Source of the DNA: Ceratothoa steindachneri
Lineage: Eukaryota > Arthropoda > Malacostraca > Isopoda > Cymothoidae
Direction of reading: 5' to 3'
DNA length: 64,000 bases
Assembly: GCA_963969495.1 (NCBI GenBank)
Contig: OZ018338.1
Span: 45,763,206 to 45,827,205 of the forward strand
The position numbers and the translations under genes were made by a program. The notes below the pieces were generated by a model. That model was not told the DNA's origin and did no database searches. It worked only from the letters and a program-made list of their open reading frames with translations. This document shows, piece after piece, positions 47,881-58,190 of this stretch. Position 1 is the first letter of the stretch, and the number at the start of each line of letters is the position of its first letter.

Positions 47881-49080
47881 GACTATACAAATAAAGGTGG
47901 ACAGAGATCAGACCCTTATACCCACGACTGTTAAGAAGTTGTATGAACCACAAAAAGAGAGTTACGAGAAAACTTAGAATGATTAGAATAAAACTGTGAT
48001 AGTTAATAGTGGTTCTGCTTCCATTTTAATTATTAGGTCCAATAATGGAATTAATCCACTCTATTCTTCTATCCTCTAACAAAACTAGGTCAACTGGAAT
48101 GAACTGTTTTCTTTAAGCCTTGTTTTACTCATTTCCACATCTTTCACCCCTCTTTTTAGCTCATCTTCCTTCCCGACCATGGCACACTTTAGCCGAGAGG
48201 AAAAATGAGGGAGATTTAAGAGAGGGTCGAAACACAATCGTCTTCCTGCCCACCCAAAGCGGTATTAGAGGGCGGCAATCTAACTTTCGGTATCTCTCTT
48301 CTTCTCAATATAAAAATTATCACTCTTCCCCACTAGTTGAAAGAGAAATTTTTCTCTACGCCCTAACTCACTTCTAGGAGTTGACAGAAAAATTGGCGAA
48401 ATTTTTTTTAGACAGTCTCCTAATAGAACATATGGAAGAACATTATTTTGAATGATCCTCAATGTTACGCTTCTTTAACAGAAGATCATTCAAACGATAA
48501 ATGATGGACGTTACTCGGGTATCGTTTTGCCGAGACGTGTCTAAATCCTTCGCTTAAGTGCGGCAAAATGTGGTCCAATATAAGGTCCTGCAAGAGAGAT
48601 TAATAAAAACCCACAAAAGAATCCCATGAAACCTAAATTCGACCTAAACACTGGCCAACCCCGAGGCGAATGCTTCCGCCAACCCCTCTTATCGAGCTAC
48701 ACAGTGATCATTCCATCTGCATTTATCTGACACTCGATCTGTGTCTGCGGCCACAAAGTTGTTCGCTCATAACTAAGGGGCATTCAAGCGTGCGCTTAAA
48801 CTGCCGGGCTTACGCAGTGAAACGTTTACTCATTGTAAGTATTATATATTATTTTATATATTTTATGATACTATATGTTATTATATGCTATTATATGATA
48901 TGTGAAATTAAATGGTAAGAAATTTGCGCAACTCGCCTAAATCTACCTTCACTCTACAATAATAATAATAATCAGCAAGTAAAGATATTTTTATGTCACA
49001 ATATAAAATTTTTTAAAAACTATACATCTGTGTTTATTTGTGACAGGACTTTTTATCACGGGTGACGATGGCTACCTAAA
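47671..49080. other. unassigned spacer with (AT)n at 47839-47876
   Basis: An AT tract occupies 47839-47876. The remainder, including a GC-richer part at 48140-48830, shows no recognised domain. The 85-codon frame at 48120-48377 is unsupported. Confidence 0.4.
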
Positions 49081-49560
49081 ACAACTTATGAAATGAGGAC
49101 CATAAACGATCATCAGGCAGAATGGAAGATCCAAATTAACACAACCAAAATTAAGATCGTGCCAGTGGGCACAATACTATTAGCAGACATTGTATTCAAA
49201 GCTAATAAATTTTAGTATTCCACAGAGTCTACTATCATAGGAATGAAGAAGGAGACAAATAAATATAAAAACGTATGAGTAAATAAAAATAAGTTGTTTT
49301 GTGGCACTTGTGCATGCCATGATGATCTACTGTTCAAGTGCTCCACAGTAGCTCTAGAGCGCAGAAGCGAGAAATTAAGAAGGTGTAAAATAAGACTCTC
49401 AAACTTATTACAAATTCAATTACAGTAAAAATAAAGAGACAATAACCCTTTGTAGAGTTTTAAACATTCTACTAATAAACAATATCGTCGATAAAAGAAT
49501 ATAAAAAATGAATTTCAAAATATATAGTAAACCTAGAAGAGAAATATTCTAGAAGGGAAT
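49081..49560 (+). pseudogene. LINE reverse transcriptase C-terminal fragment
   Basis: In broken rightward frames, about 49115-49170 reads AEWKIQINTTKIKIVPVG, which matches the string that follows the YADD box in the other LINE copies here (WKISTNAPKFKIIPMFG at 51150 on the minus strand). IIGMKKETNKYKN and further decayed thumb sequence follow. Only this short piece of ORF2 is present. Confidence 0.55.
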
Positions 49561-49924
49561 AGAAGAAGAAGGATACATCATGTCAGATTCCCCAGCCCTA
49601 GAGGAACAACTTTCAAAATTTATCTTCCGTTGCTCTTGAAGTCGCTTTGCTCAGTGAAATTTAAATCTGCCGCATAATTTGGTCTTGTCGTCAGTCAGGA
49701 AAGTTACATTGCACTATGCTTCCTTCTTTAGGACATTGGTACCAGAATAACATTTCCCAAATAAAATGAACACAATAAACATAACTTGGCAAAACATCGA
49801 ATTTTATAGAGAAAATGTCAAACGGTTGTTCGATTTTCAGATACATGAGACACACTCGGTTGCACAAGGAAACTTGCAGATGGGATAAGGAAGAGAGAAA
49901 CAAATCAAGAAAGTTATGGCTAGA
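49561..49924. other. unassigned spacer
   Basis: Nothing recognised; the 70-codon leftward frame 49691-49903 has no motif. Confidence 0.4.
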
Positions 49925-50143
49925 AAATGAAGAAACTGAATGAGAAAAAGAAATGATGAAGCTGCAATGTGAAAAATAGGAGAATAATGTTTCGTATATA
50001 CCTATATTTTAGTCTGCGATCATTTATCAACTTTCATATACATGAATAAGCTAATTTCTGTTATTTTCAATTATAACTTTCGAGTTATTGGGATAAAGAT
50101 TGTATATTGATGCTCACCCATTAAAAATACTGATATTGAGTTT
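49925..50143 (+). repeat. 219-bp repeat, copy 1
   Basis: Begins AAATGAAGAAACTGAATGAG and ends GATATTGAGTTT. By eye it differs from 51263-51481 at only two positions, without indels. No coding frame, no clear TIR, no poly(A), no tRNA promoter boxes. TAGA-like bases occur on both sides but not as a clean duplication. Confidence 0.95.
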
Positions 50144-50589
50144 GTTAGATACCTCCACTAAGACTTGGACTTAAAAAGTCAGGGAAATTTAGAGAGAGGG
50201 AAAGATAGTGAGAGAGTAAGGTGGTGAATTTGGGTGAGGTTAAAGAATAGAGGTGGTGTTGGAGACGTAATAAATAGGTCCCTAGTGAAAGGGTAGCTCT
50301 GTTTTGGAAGTTTTGATTAAGTCTTCATGTTTTTTGGTTGTTTTTTGTTTTGTTTTTGTTTTGTAGAAACTATAAAATTTATAGCTTATGGTAATTAAAT
50401 TAAACCTGTTATTTTAATTAGGCTAGATTTGATTTGGTTTGATTGGCATTCAAGCACGTATTTGGGGCGGGGGTTTTGTTCCCGCTGTTAGTTTTTGAAA
50501 AAGTTTTTGGAGTGATTTCAAATTTTGAATTTACTATTTTGAAAAATGTTAGTGTTATGTTTAATACTAAAGAAACCTGAACATTACAC
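50144..50589. other. probable 3' flank/UTR of LINE copy C
   Basis: Non-coding; a TTTTG-rich run occurs at about 50336-50364. By position it would follow the minus-strand LINE ORF2. Confidence 0.35.
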
Positions 50590-52740
50590 TAGTCATTTGT
50601 TATATTTTGTCGACTTTGTCATGTGTACTTTGGAGTCAATAGCTTGCCAGTTCCTCTTTGATCTCTCGTGTAGTCCTAATTTTATCGGAGATAATCCAAC
50701 CGAGGTGTGGAGCTCCCTCTGTCATTTGTGTTTACTTCTTAATGTCTTTGTGATAATAAGCACCGCTTTGTCTGGGTTATTGTGTAGTTTCTTAATGTTA
50801 GTCTCGGCGCTCGCATTCAGTAGCACGGCAGGGTAGAGGGGTCTCGAGCGGATGCACGCATCGAATATCCAGAGTTTATATGAGAGATTTAAGGTATGGA
50901 ACCTATAAAATTCTTTCGAATCTCTCTTGGTATTCGCGACTGTTCGCTTGATATGAGTAGTTTAACCCCCGGTGCTGATATTGAGCACCAGAACCGTCGC
51001 TTCTGTGCAGTAAGGGATCGCTCCCCATCCACACGTATATCTTTGAAGGTCTTGCCAAACATGGGAATTATTTTGAATTTTGGGGCATTGGTTGATATCT
51101 TCCATCTCCTCTCGAAGGAGTTGATATTAGCTATCTCCCTAGCCGTGCTTCTAGCAATGAATTCCCTGTAAACATAAGCTGCGGTATTAATTTTCGATAT
51201 ATCGTCAGCGAATTGAACGTATATCGAATCCTAGGAGAGTGGTTGTGGTAGGTCAAGTGTATAAATGAAGAAACTGAATGAGAAAAGGAAATGATGAAGC
51301 TGCAATGTGAAAAATAGGAGAATAATGTTTCGTATATACCTATATTTTAGTCTGCGATCATTTATCAACTTTCATATACATGAATAAGCTAATTTCTGTT
51401 ATTTTCAATTATAACTTTCGAGTTATTGGGATAAAGATAGTATATTGATGCTCACCCATTAAAAATACTGATATTGAGTTTGTATAGAAGGGAACTGAGA
51501 CAGCTTCCCTCAGAGATCCCTACTTCGAGTTTCAATTCTGGGTTTTATGTTCCATGATTTGTATGTATCTCTTCTCTCCATTATGTAGCCACACAAAATC
51601 CCTTCAAGAATGAGGTTGATGCCTATGAAGGATTTTATATTGTAGGCCTGTCTTCCAAACCTTGTCAAGAGCTTTTTTGACTTCGCGGAGCACCAGGTCA
51701 CCAAGACATTTATCTGCCTTGATCTTGGCGAGCTTTCCAGTAACAGTGGCTACTGACGCGTCAGTCCCTCTGTTCCTTCTGAATCCGTGTTGCTGCTCGT
51801 TATTCAAGTTGGCTTCATCCAGAAAAGAGTTAACCTGGTTATCCAATATATTCTCGAAGACTTTGCCGGCAAACTCTAAGAGAGATATTGAGCAAAAGCT
51901 GGCAGGGCAGTCCGGGAGATTTTCCGCCTTTGGGATAAAAGTCATCTTGGCCAGATTCCACTGGCATTCATGATATTTAGTAGGCCACTGCTAACGTGAG
52001 TTGGGGCATGGTTCTAATTCTCGCGGGTCAGCCATGTTTATCTAGAGCTGTTTGACGAAAGGAATTTAGAGTAACGGTGAGTGCTAGGGTTGTTATTTTA
52101 CTGCCATAGTCCTCCATTAATCTTTCATGTGTGTGACACACAACGAGGAGGAGAGGTTTCGTGTATTTGTGTTTAACTATTGTATTACGTCAGCTTCGAA
52201 TTCAAGGTCGTAGTTGTCATTTTCTTCCGGGGTAATTTTAAAGATTGAAGACGAGAAAATTCTAAAGTTTTATTCAATCTCCTCAGTCGCCGTAATTGTA
52301 GTGTAATTGTGCTAAATGGTAAATCTTTTTCGTAAAGGTTTTCCTTTGAGACGTTTTACCGTCTGCCAAAAAGTGTGCGAGTCTTCTTCTATGTCGAGTC
52401 CATCTATTATTCTGTCCCATACTAGTGTCTGTTAGTCAGTAATTACTGTCTATAGTTTGTATTTAATTTGTCTCAGTCTGGTTGGGGTCTATCAACGCTA
52501 CTACAGTGAACAGTCTCTATATTCTTGGGCCAGGGCTATCATGGGAGGGGTCCATGGGGGTAGCTGGGAGGGTTTTATATTTAATACCAAGAATGCTAAT
52601 TAAATCGGCTTCTATTAGGTAATTGGTAAGTTTATCCAGCTTATCATCTATTTCTTCTAAGTTTGAGTCATACAAAGGATGATGGATGTAATTTTATACT
52701 TAGCGTAAAACTTCTGTCAGAAACCACTTCTTCGGTTCTG
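50590..52740 (-). mobile_element. LINE copy C (ORF2), with internal 219-bp insertion
   Basis: On the minus strand one can follow ORF2 in order. About 52730-52300: inter-domain sequence (EEIDDKLDKLTNYLIEADL, FWQTVKRLKGKPF). 51945-51604: RT fingers and palm (MTFIPKAENLPDCP, SLLEFAGKVFENIL, QHGFRRNRGTD, LVLREVKKALDKVW). About 51530-51490: motif B (EGSCLSSLLY). Then the 219-bp insert, then from 51262: LDLPQPLS and VQFADDISKI (motif C), NSFERRWKISTN. Finally the C-terminal region to about 50600 (NIKKLHNNPDKAVLI, LHERSKRNWQ). It is broken by frameshifts and belongs to the family of copies A and D. Removing the insert in mind puts motifs B and C at the usual spacing. Confidence 0.8.
51263..51481 (+). 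mobile_element. 219-bp repeat, copy 2, inserted in RT with 4-bp duplication
   Basis: Separates RT motif B from motif C of LINE copy C. GTAT precedes it (51259-51262) and follows it (51482-51485), as expected of a target-site duplication. On the minus strand the RT reading is restored on both sides of the insert (LLY before, then T-LDLPQPLS after). Near identity with 49925-50143 points to recent spread or to local copying. Confidence 0.85.
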
Positions 52741-53189
52741 GCCTTGTAATTCTTAATTATTACAATATCAAAATATACATAGTACAAAAAGAGCTGATTC
52801 TACACTCCCCCTTATAGGATGAGCCTGCGGTTTGCAGGCAGACATTCAGTATCTGTCCTACGGCATATCCCGCTCTAGCAGTATGCTTTTCTTCTAAAAA
52901 AAATGAAATGTTTCCTGTACATATCTCCTTTTAATTCCGTAGTCTATCTTTTTCACATCAATGCTTATTTTCTATGACTAAAGGCATGAAAAACGTTTTA
53001 TCGGAATTCTTTGGAATACGGATAAAATGAGCCTCACGGTTTTTTTTCCCCATCTAAATTTACTCTTAGAATTTAATTTTGTTTTACTCGTTTTTAGGTA
53101 CCAGTAGCTATTTGCTCCAACTAAAGATGAAAATGAAAACTATTTTAGAAGGAAGTTTGATAAAACCTTCGAATATAGGACAAGAAAGC
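52741..53189. other. unassigned spacer
   Basis: Probably beyond the 5' truncation of LINE copy C; no endonuclease motif was recognised. Confidence 0.4.
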
Positions 53190-53540
53190 CATGCCTTAAT
53201 TTTTAATAAATTTTCTTAACTTTACCATTTGTTTAAAAAATTTCCAAATATTCGATTATCTTATTTATTTTTTCTGAGCTTCAATATTTGTAATTCTTTT
53301 TGTTTTAAAAAATTCGGAAACATTCGCTCAATCATATTTATTTTTTCCTGAACTTCACCCCTTTCTTTCTAAATTTTCGAAGTTTAAATATAGTCTTAAT
53401 ATCAAAACCTTTGGCCTGTGACTATATCCATATCCAGAAAATTTCTCTTGGCCAATTAGTACATACAATTTTTTTTTAAACGAAAAAAATCTAGAAAAAT
53501 TCCGGAGTTAAAATATAGTGTAATGAGTTAATCATCAATG
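53190..53540 (+). repeat. Dispersed A/T repeat family R2, copy 2
   Basis: Carries repeated strings of the type TTTCTGAGCTTCA/TTCCTGAACTTCAC followed by TTTGTAATTCTTTTTGTTTTAAAAAATTC, the same as 60890-60950. Internal units are about 100-110 bp apart. Confidence 0.6.
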
Positions 53541-54659
53541 AGTAAATGACTGGGTGAGAGGTAGTTTCCTAGGCTACAAAGGAAATACCTCTGTGAATTA
53601 TTTATTCAATATATTTTTTATTTCTATCAAAACAACAATATATTATTTAATCGATATTTCGGATTAAAGCGATTTTATGGTAATATGTTTCGTAAATTGC
53701 TTCTGAATGTGTAAAGCAGTGAAAAAAATAAAACAAAATTTAACTTTTTTTCTTGATCTTTGGTTAAAAGTGTTATTTCATAGTTGTTCATAACTAAAAT
53801 ATATGAAAAAGTGGATCTTTTCTCTTCTTATAGCAGAGCTTCTTCTCCTCAGCTAGATGGGTGGACGGCCTGCTGAGGACGTTGAACTGCCTTTTTCATG
53901 GTCGGGAATCGAGGAATGGGATCATTTCTATGTTATATTTATTTTAGAGGTTGGGGGACGAATAAGAGGAAAGTAAAAAATAGAGCTAAAAAAAAAGTAA
54001 AAGCTAAACATAATTTAATGGATAAAACTTTACAATTTCTTTGTGAATTTGAGCCACTTAGTCGTTTCCTTTATTACGTTGCCTCCATAAAAGCTCACAC
54101 ATATAGGAGTCAATCAGAGAACAAGCGGTTCCACATTATCTTTTATTCCTCATTTTTGCTTTGGCCCAAAATGACTCAATTTGGTTTGTATGGGCACGTG
54201 TTTCTGGATTATTAAATCTCTGCGCATCTCTGGCAAGGATTCAATTTCATTGTATGCACGCTACCAGCATATATAATTGATGGTCATGCAAGACAATACA
54301 CAACCTTTAATATTATAGATATTAATGTTTCTGCCGATCTATCAGAAACTGCATACATGAAACACTTGCGCGAGGTCGTACGTTGCCATTTGTTTAAGGG
54401 TGAAAACAGTGTTTATGCTTCTAAACTCACCAAATGATATCGTAACAGTTAAAAAGGTTAGATGTTACAGGCTACTGACTCAAGTAACTGGCCGTTCACT
54501 CATCTGGCTGAGGGGACGCTTGTGTAGGTCCAGCACTGAATTTCTAAATTTTCCGATTGTGAAAATAAGTTAGGGTATTATTTATCTCTTAAAACAATGG
54601 AAAATATATAAAAGGATATAGGCTTCAATTTTTTAAATCATGATAGAAAATTGTAAACC
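53541..54659. other. unassigned spacer with one 105-codon frame
   Basis: The frame 53898-54215 (+) starts within a region that is slightly GC-richer (53820-53950). No domain, signal peptide or membrane pattern recognised. It may be a chance ORF or an exon piece. Confidence 0.35.
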
Positions 54660-54835
54660 TTAATTTAAAGAAAAACATTGGAATGTTCTAGAATAATATT
54701 CATTTTAAGGAAACCTTCCAAAACATTCTAGATTAATGAGAAATTTCTAGAATTTAGTAGAATTTTAGTAGGTTTCAAGAATCTTCCAGAAATTGCCAGA
54801 ACATGTTCTGGAATATCCTGGAATATTAATTAAGA
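54660..54835. repeat. TTC/GAA-rich palindromic cluster
   Basis: At least ten short inverted GAA/TTC blocks occur, such as TGTTCTAGAATA, ATTTCTAGAATTT, CAGAACATGTTCTGGAATA and ACATTCTAGATTA. These fit the nGAAn/nTTCn grammar of heat-shock elements, but no gene is next to them. Confidence 0.6.
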
Positions 54836-55150
54836 AATATTTATACAGGAATCAACAGACCTGCTATAATTTCAGCTCTAGTAACCATAGTAAACACATC
54901 ACAAAAGAAATGGCATCAAGAGGCTGCAATCATTCTGCAATCATATCTGTAGATAGTTCATCAAAACAGGAGCAAAAGAGTTCGGTGTGACAGCATCTAT
55001 GAGAATGTGTGAAGCTTACAAAGCATACTTTAGTATGCCAAAAAATCTTTGGAAGCTGAGAAATTTGTTTGTTGTAAAGAGGAAACTATTAAATGTCACA
55101 ATTCTTTTATTAAGCTATTATGTTTGTTAATAAGCCAAAAGAGTAATGAA

Positions 55151-55151
<1 letters not shown>
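54836..55151. other. unassigned spacer
   Basis: The 65-codon frame ending near 54990 (Ser/Lys-rich) has no known domain. Confidence 0.35.

Positions 55152-55228
<77 letters not shown>
55152..55228. repeat. (TA)n microsatellite
   Basis: About 77 bp of TA dinucleotides, the longest such tract in the window. Confidence 0.95.
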
Positions 55229-55232
<4 letters not shown>

Positions 55233-55335
55233 TTTACATGATTTTATAGACGGAAAAGTAGAGCCATGAAGTTCACCATTCCCAGGAAATGGTGTAAACC
55301 TACTAACCAATCAGGAGCACTCAGTGCTAATCTTC

Positions 55336-55557
55336 TTACACCGATCTCCCCCAAAGGAAATAAGCCACCCTCAGAAGTATATCTTCTAAATCTTGTTCTT
55401 TAAAATCCATATCTTCCTCATCAAATACGGCTACATCTTCAGTATCACTGTGGTCACATGATAATAATTTTTGGACTTCTTTTCCGCGAAGAACAATGTT
55501 TCTACTTCGCCCTGACATCCTGTATCTGTAATATAGGCCTATTGAGAATTGACTCAT
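55336..55557 (-). pseudogene. Acidic short ORF, possible piggyBac-like N-terminus
   Basis: A 73-codon leftward frame with a second in-frame Met at about residue 14. It contains GKEVQKLLSCDHSDTEDVAV and FDEEDMDF, an acidic, serine/aspartate-rich stretch of the type that opens many piggyBac-related transposases. The frame then ends and nothing resembling a piggyBac catalytic domain or TTAA-flanked ends follows to the left. It may be a remnant of such a gene or an unrelated acidic ORF. Confidence 0.3.
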
Positions 55558-55659
55558 AAAATAATGTGAATTTGTAATATCTTTCGAATAATTATATTTG
55601 TATATTATTTGAAAATAATAAATTACTGATGTATTTTAGTAATAGGTATTGGCAAACAA

Positions 55660-55800
55660 ATATAATAATAATATTAATAAAATTAATAATAATAATAATA
55701 ATGTTCAATAATATTAATAAGAATAAAAATAATAATAATAATAAGAAGAAGAAGACTAGCATTTATAATAATAATCAAAATAGTAATAAAAATGATGATA
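55660..55800. repeat. Imperfect (AAT)n/(AAG)n microsatellite
   Basis: ATA/AAT triplets with a short AAG run (55741-55755). The overlapping Asn/Lys-rich ORF is a repeat product. Confidence 0.9.
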
Positions 55801-56159
55801 TTAGTAACTAAAAATTCTGATATAGAAAATTACCCCTTATGTCGTATACATATTACTAAAGATTTTGGACTAAATATTTACTTTGATTCTTTAAAAATCA
55901 TTTTCAATCAAAGTATACATAGATGCTATACTATTATATATCAAAATTGTAGGCCCCAAAACACTTTCTAACACTTAGCGAAAGATATAAAAACACAACC
56001 ACTCTCAACTAGGTTCAAGACCCCAACTGATCGTTCTTCAAAATACGAATATGGTCCAAAAACAATTCAGTTGCCAATTAGTCATTGAATATGTATAATA
56101 TATACCTGAAATTATATGTATACAATAGAACGAATTAAAAATAATATATAAAAATATTT
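55801..56159. other. unassigned AT-rich spacer
   Basis: No motif; it lies immediately upstream of LINE copy D. Confidence 0.4.
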
Positions 56160-56180
56160 TTTTTACAGCGGGTTAAAGTT

Positions 56181-57183
56181 ATGGCACACAGGCGTGCCAG
56201 TGAGCCTCGAAGGGTTAACTCGAAAGTCTCTGCCAGAGGTATAGAGCGTCAGGTATTCGTCCCACTTCAAATTTGTTTCTTGTGCTGCAATATGGAGAAG
56301 CATCCCACAAGAGAGTGTAAACTCGAGGGAAAAGTGTTCTTGGAGTGCCCAGAACTCGGTGATACGTGGAGGTAATGCACAAATCCGAATAAGAAATGTC
56401 TCAACTGCAGCAACTCACCACACACTATCAATGGCCTGCCCAATAAAAAAGACATTGATTACTAATAGGAAAAAAATAATGATTGAAGAAAGAAATAAAG
56501 GAGCTAATACAACGTATGCACATGCGGCGAAGATGCCCGAGCTAGGAAAGACCATACTTTAGATAGACCAGAATATGAGACCTGATCTGATAATGTGCAT
56601 TCACCATGCCTATTTCGCTAATGTTATAGAACCTAGCAGCTACGCAACCGAACTCAATAAAATTCTGGTCCACAACGGCCTCAAGCCGATGTGGTTCCCA
56701 GACAACCCACCATCTGGTGAACTATTTCATGCCTAAATCAAGAGAATGACTGAAACCGTGCCAAGGTCCTGCACCGCCCATCTAGACCCGCCGCTAAACA
56801 AACCTAACATCGCATAAAGAACATAATCTCAAATGGATATAAACCGCACACTCGCAAGCGATGAGACAGAGCCAATGAGACCTGCAATGTCCATCGCAAC
56901 AAATTATACATCCCAAGAATTATGCATTAAGATGTATGGATCACCGTCAGCACTAATATCGAAACTTTCCAACACCGATTACATTATTGAGGGAATAGTC
57001 AAAGGAAAGTACACTTGGGAGTTTGATGCCAATATTAATGAAGAAGAAATACTCCAAGCAATTAGGCGATGTCTAGTTGAGATTTGGCCCGAGTTATATC
57101 TCAACTTAAGCCAAGCTTTCCTCAACGTCAACGAATTGAGCACTAAAAGTAGAATATACAATGAGCTTATAAGTTCAGTATAA
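56181..57183 (+). pseudogene. ORF1 (gag-like) of LINE copy D
   Basis: The first frame (56181-56375) has CFLCCNMEKHPTREC, a CCHC knuckle. The next piece carries KKCLNCSNSPHT and LSMACPIKK in shifted frames (second and third knuckles, about 56385-56450). About 56581-56730 reads MCIHHAYFANVIEPSSYATE and WFPDNPPSGELF, a region that commonly follows the knuckles in such gag proteins. The last frame (56833-57183) has INEEEILQAIRRCLVE. Three or more frameshifts and stops split it. Gag-like ORF1 proteins bind element RNA. Confidence 0.6.
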
Positions 57184-58190
57184 GGGCAACAAAGTTTGGC
57201 GCCGATTTTGAAGGTATTTTCTCGTCTCTAGCCCTGCCCGTTGATCGACGCCCCACGGGCGTGCTCGGTAATTATTCCAGAAAAGTGGCACGCGCATGAG
57301 GCTATTATGTCACAGCACCCATATAAAAGGACATTTCTTTCTCTCGAGAAGGGAAAGAACCATTCAACTCGTTACGGCGAGGACCCTTGCTTTATCTCCT
57401 ACCAGTTTGACGCTGACCTGCTGTACCTCTTGGACGTTGACAGTTCTCCATTTTGGTAGTCTGAAAACCGTGGGTTTTTTTTGGCTCCCCCCCTTTCACC
57501 TACCTTTTGTGTCACTCAAGATTATCCCCGTGTGGTACGCCGGTCCCTCGGCCGGAACAACTTCTGAATCCCTCATCACCGGGATCTATCACCACCTCCG
57601 TCGTCGCCATCCGTAGATTCGTCCTGCGTTAGATTACCCTCATCCGAGGTGTCCCTCCACTGCTCCAGTATCAGGTACTTTTGAATAGTTTTTTCATATT
57701 TCGCCCTTACTAAGCCTCCGAGTAAGTCTCGAGTATCCCTCCGCATCGTAGGAAAGGGCGTAAGACGGGGGCTTATTCCGTGTGTACCTCATACTCGAGG
57801 AGTGAAGCCTATTGTTTACCCCTTAATTAATGTAACGTGAATTCTCCGTAATCGTCCACTCCTTTTATATAACGACTTGGGTCGTTTGTGGCCAAGGTGA
57901 CTTTAAGTTATTATAACTCTTATTTTTGTGTAAACCAAATATAGATTTTGTATTTATGGTCAAGAAGTTCTTCTCATTAAATTACATGATTAGAATTTTG
58001 CTTGTTTTTTTCTTTCCCTCGCTGATACTCCAGGCCACACCTGGTAACCAACTGTAACCTACATAGTGTAGCCTAGTGGCGCGATCTTTGGTCCTCCTCG
58101 AAGCGAACTTGGTTTCCCTTCTGAATAAATATTCTGACGACCTTGTTAGTTTACTGAAGTTATAAAGGGCTGCGTCACTGAGTTCCACGT
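57184..58190. other. 1-kb foreign segment between ORF1 and ORF2, LTR-like composition
   Basis: GC-richer and pyrimidine-rich on the + strand, unlike the LINE on either side. It holds a TATA-like string (CATATAAAAGG, near 57319), TGGCGC strings near 57196 and 58077, and a stretch of possible polyadenylation signals near 57975-57985. This resembles an LTR, but no clean TG...CA ends or target duplication were found. Frames inside (57241-57616, 57982-58188) have no domain. Confidence 0.4.

Noticed and set aside
50546..51171. Two rightward ORFs (96 and 91 codons) as genes
   Set aside because: They are antisense shadows of the minus-strand LINE RT C-terminal region, where FADD and NSFERRWKI-type motifs are read.
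55640..55811. 60-codon Asn/Lys-rich ORF
   Set aside because: Product of an imperfect AAT/AAG microsatellite.
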